Assembly (NCBI GenBank): GCA_019925095.2
Contig: CM034409.1
Coordinates: forward strand, 8,554,501-8,618,500
Origin: Dendrolimus kikuchii
Taxonomy: Eukaryota; Arthropoda; Insecta; Lepidoptera; Lasiocampidae
DNA length: 64,000 nucleotides
Direction: 5' to 3'
Shown here: positions 11,501-23,500 of the stretch, piece by piece
Layout: each line of letters opens with the position of its first letter
How positions within the stretch are numbered: the stretch's first letter is position 1
Notes under the pieces: generated by a model
The model's input: only the letters and a program-made list of their open reading frames with translations
The model's database searches: none
What the model was told of the DNA's origin: nothing
Program-made: the position numbers and the translations under genes

Positions 11501-14500
11501 GTCGAAAATGATTCACATATAATAAAATTATGTTTTAACAGTTTTAAGTGTCGGTATTTGATTTTTATTTTTATTGTACACTGTTGCCATACACTTATTT
11601 TGTCAATCTCTTTTTATCTATTCTCTCTACATGTAAAAACCACCTTAACATTCCTTTCTCAACTCTTGTTGTTATATCGTTTTAAAACTTACAATGTTTC
11701 GTTAGGGGCCATCCACAAATTACTACACACGAATTTCATGATTTTTTGACCCCTGTCCTGTCCTTGTCACAGGTCACATTCGTGAGACTCCGCCCTCCCT
11801 AGTGCGGCATCACATATTTTGCAATTTTACGTCAAGAAATTATTAAATTAGAACAGCAGGTTCATAATTAGTTTTATTTCCATTTAAATTAATTTCTAAT
11901 AATTTAAACACTTCGTACATATATAGTTGGAAATCATTTGAAATTTTTCTTGAATTGGTCAAATTTCGTGTATAAACTAACTAACTCCGTTGGCTCAGCG
12001 ACCCAAAGTGAATCTTGGCCGCCGAAACAGAGCACGCCACTTTCTTCTCTCCTGCGCAGTGTCTTGCCAGTTATGGGTTTGTGGTGCGGTCAGGTCAGCT
12101 TCCACTCAATCCTTCCAGCGATACTTGGGCCGACCAACGTCGCCGACCGACTGCTCGCCCCAAGTATGCTTTCTTCACTGCGCGATCCTCCTCCGTTCGC
12201 TCTACAGGACCGAGCTAGCGGAGATGGTAAGATTTTATGTTGGCTCGGCCATGAGGTCTCCTATTTCGGAGTATAAAGCATAACTGTATTAGATTTTGAA
12301 GTGTGACGTCATGACCCCTCCCCCCCACCCCTTGTCATACAATGTAACACTTCGTCGACCCCGTGTGACGTAACTAATGTATTGGGTCCTTATCACACTG
12401 TTCTTTATCATATCATTCAACTTAACCTCACTTTCTTTTATATTTCTTTCAGTTTGATTTTATTTGTAGACAATAAGTTTATCTAATTTTATTTGTACTA
12501 CTAACTTCGATCAACAATAGGTACTAGATATCCGATCGGTGCAAAAAATATGTCTCGTTAAATAACAGCTCACTTGAGATGTGAGCTCTTATTTTGTTTA
12601 GTTTACTTGAAACACAGCCAATGTTAAAACGTCTCACAATGCCGCAGTGTGCATTCAAATGTTGCAAAAATAATGCCCGAAAAAGCAAATTAACGGCCGG
12701 AGTATCTTACTTTCGGTAAGTACATGAAGTATAAGTTATATTTTAAGCTTTAAACTAATAAATAATATTAAATTTTAAATAAAACTACCGATTTTAAACC
12801 ACCGCTACAAATGTTTGGCCAAGGCTCGCCAGCATATGGACAAACTTTTGTTTAACAGAACAAGTAAATGCATGGAGTAGATTTGTGTTGTAATAGTTTT
12901 TAAAAATTTGTTAGCAGAACTTCAAAATTGGTTGGTTAAAATTGGTTAATGCTGCTTTTGTGTCTGTTTGTTGGACTCTCATTAGATACTTAGCATTCCT
13001 TTTATATTTTAGCTTTCCTAGCAATCCATTTACGTGTGCAGAACGGATCTCGATTGTCGCCAGAGAGAGAAGAGATGAATTTTATAAGCCAGCTAAGAAT
13101 TCGGTCATTTGTCCGGATCACTTTGAGAAATCGGATATATCCGGAAGTACTAACCGACGTCGATTGGTTAAAACAGCAGTTCCTAAATTACAGGTACATT
13201 TATTAATAATTCACAATCAAATTGTAATTTAATATCTGTTTTTATTTTGTGCTTAAATGTATTTGTGATACGATAAATCATCGTGTTGTTGGAATTCATG
13301 TTAATCTATTATTAAAGAGTCTTTTCAAAAACACAGATTCAACCCCCGTTGAAGGAGGCACAATTGGCAGCACCCAATACTAAACTCTCAGTATCTGATA
13401 TTGATGTGCAAGTGAGTCATTTTTTAGCAGTAGGTGTCGTCAATTTATTATATGAGATGCTAAATTATTATTTTATTGAAAATATATATTTTTAAAAATA
13501 CATTTAAATTTTTCAAAATTATTTCAGTAAAAACAAATTGGACTTAATATTTCTTATACTGTAACAATTTCGCTAAGTGATAATTTTTAATTGAGATTTG
13601 TAGTTAATTTCAGTAACGTATATTCGCGCCATTGCAGGTAATTAATTGAGGACATACATTATTATTATTTTTTTAGCCTCTTATCATCGAGTTCTGATGT
13701 TCTGTTAGACATTACACAAAAGGCCACCTATATCCAAGACCAAGCAGAGCATATTTCTGTTATGACTTTTCCTGTTGTACTGTGTACTGTAAAACGGATT
13801 TGTGGGCTAAAGAAAAATGGTTTCATAAATTAATAGATGTAAGAGACATGGGTGGTTTATGTTATGCTTCAAACGATGTGTTTGACATATGCATGAAAAC
13901 CGAACGTGTTATACGCAACTATCTTCGCATGAGTGGTGGCAAATCAATGCAAAAAAAGTATGATAAAAACTTTATATATGTAAATGTTTTAAATGCATAT
14001 ATTGAAAAGGATTTGTTTGTTTTGTTTTTAATATTTTCAAAAATATTTGCCACCATACAAAACAAACCTAAAACAAATATATTCTGCAACTCTACGTCTT
14101 TCAATAATTACTGTGTTCGGAGCATTGAAATGTAATACCAAGAACTACATCTAGTTCCACAATACAATAAGCACGAAATTGTAAACAAAATGTTTTTAAC
14201 CTTATAACTTAGAGGTTAAGTATCATATTAGAATAAATATTTTTGTACTGATGACTTTTTATTTTCAAGCGACATTTTGAATTTATTCCATAATATCCTT
14301 TCTCTGACGAAAGGACCTAAATAAATATATTTTGCAATGGTAAGTAAGCTTAATGCTTAAGCATTAAGGTTTATAATAAACTGAAGTTGTTAACATTATT
14401 AAACATTTTTCTAAGAAATGAAAATGTTTTCGTGTCTGCAAAGGTGGCCACTTGAGCGTCTTATTTTTGTTCCTGATCCTTAATCTAGTAACTATTGTTG

Positions 14501-17500
14501 ATCGAAGACTACTAAGGATTAATGATTAAATAAAAAGACTGACTGACACACACTTGCCCAATTTTTACTTGAGAGATATCCATTATGCAAAAGCCTAAGG
14601 ATTTATTAAATTGTATATTTTTCCATTTACAGATATTGAAAACTAAGTCGGAGGTTTCGGCCCTGACAGAGTTCCTCGATTGGCTGGAGAAGGAGAAAGG
14701 AGATGGAAGTGTCATTCTCATTTATCATGAACCAAGGCGTCTGAGCCCCACCATGCTATTGGAAGCTCTCACAAGGTAATAATAATCATAGTAAGGTATT
14801 ATTGTAATCCTGGATCCAGCTCAAAAAATATTTCCCAATATAAATTAAAGAACATAAATATGATGTTTTTAACATCTGATCAAGAATACTCACTCAACAC
14901 AACTATATTCAACTATACACCAAAGAATATTTTTTCTACCTACAATTACATGCATAAGTAGCCTTTTTTCAATAATACCTATATAGTTTTAAACATTTAA
15001 ATGTTGAAATTGTATATATTGTTTTGTTGTTGTATGTTGTTAAGTATATAGATAAATAAAATTGAAGTGTCTCTTTGTAATGTTAAAAGAAAAATGTGAA
15101 AAACATCAGGGGTATAATTTGGACCAGGAGATTTCGAAAATGCAATTTTTAGAATTTTTGTCTGTCTGTCTGAATGTTCCGGCTAATTTCTGAAATGGCT
15201 GGACCGATTTTGACGTGACTCATTGGCAGATGGCTGATGTTATAAGGAGCAACTTAGGCAAATTTTTAGGGTTCTGTGAAAAAAATTGAAACCATTTGAT
15301 CCAATTAATCTCTGACACGGCTGGACCGATTTTGACGGGACTTTCACTGGCAGATAGCTGATGTTATAAGGAGAGTTACTCCTACTAATTTCTGAAATGG
15401 CTGGACCAATTTTGACGTGACTTTCATTTGCAGATAGCTGATGTTATAAGGAGTTACTTAGGGCTACTTTTTTCTAGGGTTCCTCGAAAAATAATTCCAT
15501 GTGGACGAAGTCGCGGGCACAGCTAGTATTAACTTTAAATAGTTATTTATGATTTTACCGTGGTAAGTTGGTTTCTACAAATTAGTAGACAAATGTAAGA
15601 TAATCACGAGTTTGTAAAAACCAGTTACCGCATGTGTGTCATACAACGTTTTTTCAACACATTTGCGAGAAAATAGTAACAATAGTAATAATGAAACAAA
15701 CATAAATATCAGTCGGAAAGTTGCAACAATTGTTGGTGTTTCTAATATGAATAAGACCCGCATTTGCATTTGGTGAAAATTAGAACTACATCTTTCGTCT
15801 CTTTTCGTTCAGAAAATATATTCGTCAAATAAGTGACTTCCTTGGAAGCGCTTAGCTTCCAAGGAAGTCACTTATTTACTTATTTATTTTCGTAATGTGA
15901 AACTTCTAAGTGGAATTCTTATATATTTTTGTCACCAAAGTCCCTTTTTCTCCGTACGGCGTGCGGTAAAAAAAGGTACTTAGGTGAGAGCACTTATTTT
16001 ACCCGCACATTCCGTTGTATTACATTTTCAACACATCTGCTCAAAAAATGATGCAAAAATTGTTGCGTTTTTCCAACTGATATTTATGTTTGTTTCGTTA
16101 CCTATTTTGCTGTTTTCTCGCATATGTGTTGAAAAATGTTTGTATGACACACATGGGGATATTACAAACCAATTTACCACAGTGTTATCATGAATATTTT
16201 AACTCAAATGATTTTGAACTTACTTTTTAAGACTTAATTTTTAATCATAGTGGGTAGAGGTATATTGGGTTTGAATACAATTTGGAGCTGTATCCCAACA
16301 TGCATCACACACATGACACATTTCAAACCATGTTGGTTGTACATCCATCAATAATGCTACAGACGCAGAACAAAGTATTCATGTCTATCCAGACCTAACC
16401 ACCTTTAATAGGGGGAACATTTTACATACTTGATATTATTTTCCATTTGTGCATTACATATTTGTTTCAGGTACAAGCTGTTGGACCGCTTCAAGTCCAT
16501 AGTGGCCGGTTTCACTGACAGTTATGCGTTGGCAGCTGATAAATGCAAATCCACCGTTAAGTCTGTGTCTCTGAGAGTGTTGGCTCGTGTTTTACTTGAC
16601 GCTGACTCGGTTGCGGTTGACTCTGCGTTGGAGAGAGCCACAGCTGCTTATAGGATTGTAGAACATTTGGCTCAAGGTTAGTAAAGTGAGATTACACATT
16701 AAAGTAAACCTAATTATGGGGAAACTCTTGAGAAATCATCATGTCTTAAATGTCACAGTTCTTTTTATTGCAAAAACTGGTGTATTTATATTGTTACGAA
16801 TTTGTAGGATGTAAATTTGAAAATGCCTTTGGAATTATTGTAAAGTTTATTAGAAGTATGCACATACAGTTCTTACAAGTATAACTGAATGCAACAAAAC
16901 CAAACCTTAAAGCATTTGCAAATTAGACATGGCCTCCTAGTAACATGCCCATCATTCCTTTGAATTATTTATTTATAAGCTTTATGACTTCCAAGAATTT
17001 GCATTAAATACAAGCAGAGGAAAGAAGGTTTTATGACGTCTTACGGTGGCGTGAACAAAGAGATTACCGGGAACAATAGATCACTCAAATTCAAAGGGGT
17101 AATAAAGCTCCTGCAAAGGATTAGTATCGGCTCGCAACAGTATGGATGAAATTTGTTGTGTGTCAAATAGACATGTGCCCCATTGAAAATGTCGGTTTCT
17201 ACTGTTTGACTGCATTTAACAAATTTAAGCCGTATATACTACATTTATGCTAAGTGTGCATGTATAGTTTGTACACTTTGCTTGTAGCGACGGATGCTGG
17301 TGCTTTCTTGTAGTAGAGTGAAGAAAATACAGCTTGTTACTTACAGGGGTTTAGTCTCGTACTAGTTGAGCTTGGATGCTGATCCCTGGGTTAAATTTAG
17401 TTGATGGTAACTTGTAGTGATGTAATAGCAACTGGATCACAGAGTATTTGTGAGCGTTATTTATAATAATATTACAATATTAAAGCAGGCCACAGCATTA

Positions 17501-20500
17501 GCAAAACTCTGTATATTGAACCATACAGTTCGAATACTTAATTATCGGCCGCTAGCCAATGAACAATACAAATGCTTTCATACTACATACAATACAGTTT
17601 TTTTTTTCAAATTCATTGGATTCCATTCCGGACCAGGGAAATTGCTTTTCAGAAATCTAATGTTATCCTTTTAGTTTGCTTCAAAATTGAAGTATTCATT
17701 TGTATATATACATAGGTAGGGAATTTTGATTTAAATAATAGCTGTTGAGTTGTTTTTGATATATGGGGAGTTATTGTCGATTAAATGCTTTTTATATTAC
17801 CATAGCCGAATAACAAAAGCAAGACGTTCGTCACATCCACGTGGACGTGTGCTCCGCGCCGGCGTGACGCCGCCTCCTCCGCCGCACGCGGCGCGTACGG
17901 TAGCAAAACATTGGTTGCATTTAAAACAATTTCCATACTATTTTTATATTTATAGGTAATTTTTGAATTTAAAATGTCGGTGCTCTTTAAAAGCGCTACT
18001 TAAATTGGTAGCATGATATAGAACAGATGGATGAACAACAGGATGAGTGAGAAGAAGAGGGGCTGTGTTTACATCTTTGAATATTGCTTATTTATTCCCG
18101 ATTTGCAGTTCACACTTAGGTACCTGAGTCTTGTTTGTGACTATGTTTTTGAAGCAAACCAATGGAGTACATTTAAGTACAGTTAGTTAAAAAGCCCTGG
18201 AATTATCACGTCGCCATCCTAGTTTTTCATCGACATTTACATCCATGGGATCCTCATAGTATGCAAACTGTCAAGTACTTAACTAATTTCAAACCTATAT
18301 ATGCTTTTGTTAAAAAATTTAAAAGAAAAATTAAAAATATATATATAAAAAAGATAAGATAAAAAGGCTAGACAAATCCTGTTCCTCCGGTGGAGAAGAA
18401 TTAAAAAACAAACATGTTTCAGGTGAGCAGCAAGAGGTTTCGGGAGGCGGCGAAGGCGGCGCTGGTATGGTGGAGACGGCGAGGGCCTGGGCCCGGCCCC
18501 TCGCGACCGAACTCACCGCACTTGAAAACCTCAAGAAGCTGCTCGAAAGGTACATTTTACTTGGATGTATGAATGACCTGTAGTTTATTTCATCTGTTTT
18601 GTTACAGTTATGTCTATGTTCCAATTGTCAGTTTTCATATTACTTGTTTAGATCGATTGAGCCACGGTAGCCTAGTGGTTAATGCACATGCATCCCATTA
18701 GACATGGGCGTTATCAGCAATTTTTGGCAACGGGTATCTAGCCGAGATTCGGTTTCAATACCGATATTGATAACCGTTGCTGAATATCGGTATCAAAGCG
18801 GGTTTTCAACTAATACGCGCATCGTTTTCGTTTGTAGTCAAGATTGTGCGTTGCTAGATAATGGTAATTAAGTTGCTAGCCAATACTCGCGTCTCTCTGT
18901 TTTGCAAGTTAGGAATCATTTAGAAAGAGAGAGAAAGCATAATTATTTTGGTTATTATCGTTTGATCGGTTACAAACGTAGCGAAAACGGAATCACTGAA
19001 TCTAACGAGCTATTGTAATTATTTGTGTTATTGTCAGTTGGTTGCAACGTCGCGTCATCGTCAATTGTTTGTATCTAGATATTAGATAAATGATAGCCGT
19101 TACTAGCTGTATCAATACCGATACGATACATTAGAGGCATGTCAACCGTTTTCAGTTACGATTTGCTATACCGGACACATGCTTACATCCCATACATAAA
19201 GAGCGCTAGTTCGAATCTTGGCTAGAAACCATGCACCACTGAGGCAGTTTTCTGATCTATAACGTTTATATTGTAACAATTTTCACATGCCAATGGTAAA
19301 GAAAAACATTTTTATGAAAACATCGAGATAACCGATTTGTCAAACACTAATCCGCTTTGGATAAGCATAGCGGTTATACTGGTTACTTTATAAATGGAAG
19401 GTCTCAGCCTAGCAGTGGAATGTTTATGGGCTTGTTATCTGTACAGATAAATAAAATTAAAATGTCTGTTTGCAATATCAAAATAAAAATGTGAAAAAAT
19501 TAGAGAGGATAATTTGGACCAGACAATTCCAAAAATGCAATTTTTAGAATTTTTGTCTGTCTGTCTGGATGTTCTGGCTAATCCCTGCAGTGGGTGGACT
19601 GATTTAACGAGACTTTCACTGGTAGATAGCTGATGTTATAAGTAGTAACATGGGTACTTTTTTTTTAGGGTTCCATGTGCAAGCTGGTTATTTCATTAAT
19701 ATTGGATTATCTAAATGACAAAGAAAGCAATAATTATTTTATTATTTGTAGACAGAACACGTTCCGGCCGGTGTTCGCTCCGCTGCTGCGCAGCGCGCGC
19801 GCGGAACGCAAGCGCGTCACGCACCTGCGGCGACTGCTGGCCGACGCCGGGCTGCTCTACGACCAGGTCAAGGACGCGTGGCAGGAGGACAAGTTGCCAG
19901 GTTCGCATCACAATGGCCGCGTTCCACTTGAGCTGACAACGTCCATGCTCACGACCGCATTTTACAGTTACAATCATAAACTCAAGTGCAATAGCTTATT
20001 GATGTCACTAATACAATAATACACAAACTAGCTGCGCCCCGCGTTTTCACCCGCGTGGTGATGGAAAATCATTATATTTTGGATAATTCATACTACATCT
20101 TTATAAATTATAGCCTATGTGTTATTCTGATGTGTAAGCTGTATTATTGTAAAGTATCATCAAAATCCATTCAGTAGTTTTTGCGTGCAAGAACAATAAA
20201 CATACATCCATACATACAAACTGTCGCGTTTATAATATTAGTAAGATAGGATAGTAGGAAGTAGGATGTCGTTGGTTGTTGTGTGGTTGGCGACGTCTTG
20301 ATAGTGAGAATTAATGTTCTGTGATCAATGCCCACGTCGACCCGCTTCTAGACATAGGTCGTTATGAGAGATGCATGAGCGAAAAATATGATGTCATTTG
20401 TGTCGTTTTTGCGGCGACCATAACGACCGTGGTCGCTGTGTGGAACGGTTGAAGGAGCATTTTGAGCGTTATGAGCGACAAGTGGCACGCACAGATAATT

Positions 20501-23500
20501 ATTGACAGTAATGGATTAACATTTTTGGGGTGTGAGTCAGAAGAGTGAAACAATAATTTATTATGCACAGTGATATATTTTTGACAGTTTTCACAATGAT
20601 TTAGTGGTAAACCTTTTTTAACATGGACACAATAACCAACTTCCACAGACAGAAACATAGTCTCTACCATAGATATTGTTGTTTTTTTTTTTTATCACAT
20701 GAACTTTTTAGGTACTTTCATGTCGCGTGCACCACTTGTACTATGGAAATATCCTGAAATTTGTCACTGGTCACTTTCTATGTGAAATATAATGATGAAT
20801 TCCATGAAAAAGTATTTTCTTTTTATGTTTACCTCATTTTTCAAACAAAGTGATGTTCTAGTGGTTGCCATATTAATATCTAACATATGTACAACAATAA
20901 GAAAGAAATCGTTATTTACAGTTTTTTACTACTTAGCTGGCAAACAGGCAAAAGGTTCAGGTAATAGAAAGTGGTTGCCATAACCTATACAATAATAACT
21001 TCCCATGAACGTCCCACTCCTATGTTCACGCCTCTCATGGGGGAATGCACACTATACCGGCTACACTTGTCCAAGGCGATTTGACAGATCGGTTATCTTG
21101 ATGTGTAGGTTTCATCACAGTGTTTTCCTTTACCGTTGTTAGCATGTGTTAATCGTAACATAACCATAGCCTATATTCATATGTAATATCATCGATGAAA
21201 CCAACTTATTGCTAGATGTGATATAGGATTGGAATCATGATTAGTGCAAGGCTAACTATTTAATAATTAGATTTTATAAATTTAAAATTTTGTTGCGATT
21301 CGTTTTGCCACTTGTCCGTTGTCATTAGTTTTTCCACTTGTCCATTGAAGTTTCACTTCTACTTTGTGTTCCAGCACACATTTTGTTTTATTTCACTCTT
21401 ATATTATTTGCTATCGTGGTATCACACCAATTGAGCCAGCCCTAAGAGCTGTGATCAAGATTCAGTATTCCAGCATAACTACCAAATTTAATACAATAGG
21501 GATGATAGCACTTGTTACAATAAATACTAATATTTTTGCATTTAAAAGAACTGGAGTTAACATATGGTCATTTAAGTATTAAAATATAATATATATAATT
21601 TTAATTGCTTTTAAAACAAAAATGAATGCGTTATTTGCCTTCTTGTACTTGTACTATGATGTCATTAGGTTGGTACACAATCAATGAAATGTTTTGTGGG
21701 TTTATAAAAGTATCTCGGTTTAAGTTCGTGCCGGCCTGCCTAAGCTTTTATCTCGTTTCCAGGATTGGAGAAACAAATGGCCGCATTATCGGTGTCAGCG
21801 AAAGAGGAGGACATAAAGGAGTTGATAGAGATATTCGACTGCCACTTTGACCCGGCCAAGGAACCCAAGGGTCCGAGGCCCAGGGCCCCCCGGAATAAGC
21901 CACGGGTGAGTTTATCACAGTTTCTTGTTGGAGGAAACTTGACAAAGGGATTTTTGTTGTATACTTTTATTGAAACTTTATAAACACTTGGCTTAGTGTA
22001 TGTTTAAGTTGATATGCAAATTGTGTTCCATAGAAGTAATGGACATCTATCTTATTTTTTTGCTATATAACCCTGGAAAGTATATAATTAAAATATATAT
22101 CAAAATCTTAGTCAAGGATCTTGTATAAAATAATTTTTGTAAATAGTAGTTTAAATAAACTACCATCTATACCATTACTTCTAATTACTTAAAAAATGTT
22201 ACCTTCATGCGTAACAATTTGAGAACAGGGGGGGAGTTCTTAACCCCCCTCCCCCGGGTTTAATGACTATGTTAGTGCTTCGCTGAGTAAAAAAGGTTGA
22301 GAACCACTGATTTAACCATTCCCTATCGCTTAAAAACATGCCTACACCGAAGTTCATTTTTTAATACTCAGTTATATGGTTATGCTGTGTTCGTAGACGG
22401 CGTCGTCGGCGGGCGAGACGGGCGAGGCGGAGGGCAGCACTAGTGAATCGCAGAACACATCGCCACACAACTCTCCAAACAAAACCAATGGTTAGTACGA
22501 TACATTTTTTTTATTTTATTTATATGTAGCCATACAATAAGAATAATATTATTCTATTGTAATTTCGTTTTCGCGAATCTGGTAAACTGGGGCCCGATTT
22601 TGCTATTTTGCTATTTCATTATCTCACTGTTGTGAAGATATTCAAATTACGATTTCATTTGACAATGTCAAAAATTTGTATTCTACTATATCCACAACAT
22701 CTTCTCGATATCGTCGCAGCTGAATAATAATAGCAAAAAAAAAATTGGTATTACACTTAGCAGAAATGAATATTGAAAAGCTACCAAAAATTTGAGTGGG
22801 TAAGGCACGCCATTGGATTAACAGAATATCGAAATCAGACCAACATACGATTGAGACGAAAGTGTCAAGCGATTTTAACGACATAGTTCTAGCAGAGTTG
22901 GGCCCCAGGCAGACGACCCACCTCATAGGATGTTGTTACCATCGCCTAATAGACACAAGGGGCGAAGCCAACCCGTTGCCAGCCTTTAGTATGGAATAGA
23001 GGGGTCAGACAGGAGGTTTGGGATAGAGGGAGGAAGCAGTGAGCTATCAGATCTCTCACTCATTGTATGAAACATAATTTGGCTAACCGTTTGACGCCAA
23101 TATTCTGTGAGAGTAGTCCTCAATGGAGACACTCACTGGAGGATATCACACTGATTGCAATCATATTAAAAAAAATATATATATATATATACCGTCAATA
23201 ACTTGGTTGGGTTCCAACAATGGTATAGTTTACCTTTTTTCGGGTGCGGTTTAATTATAGGGCGTATTTATTTTTCTATTTCTTTTTTTTTTTTAAATAA
23301 TCACGAAGGCTAAAGCCGAAGTTTCGCTTCACTTCGCTCCCACAATAGCCTCCAAGCTATATTTAAAAAGTCTGAAACTGTTCATAATAAAGATACGCAC
23401 TCCTTTTTTTAATTGCATGAATTCAGCAGATGCCCCACCTGATGGAAAGCGGTTACTATCGCCTATGGCCATCTCTAACACCAAAAGTGCCAACAATGTG

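Noticed and set aside
11938..12283. Overlapping 112- and 97-codon plus-strand frames
   Set aside because: Antisense of a LINE polyprotein C terminus read on the minus strand.
18331..18624. 97-codon minus-strand open frame
   Set aside because: Antisense of exu exon 5, whose plus-strand frame, splice sites and family match are clear.
18660..18735. Possible tRNA gene
   Set aside because: A-box-like sequence lacks a cloverleaf and a B box at the right distance. A split SINE fits better.
19711..19977. 88-codon minus-strand frame and a second plus frame at 19715-19936
   Set aside because: Both overlap exu exon 6, which is GC-rich, and are shadows of it.
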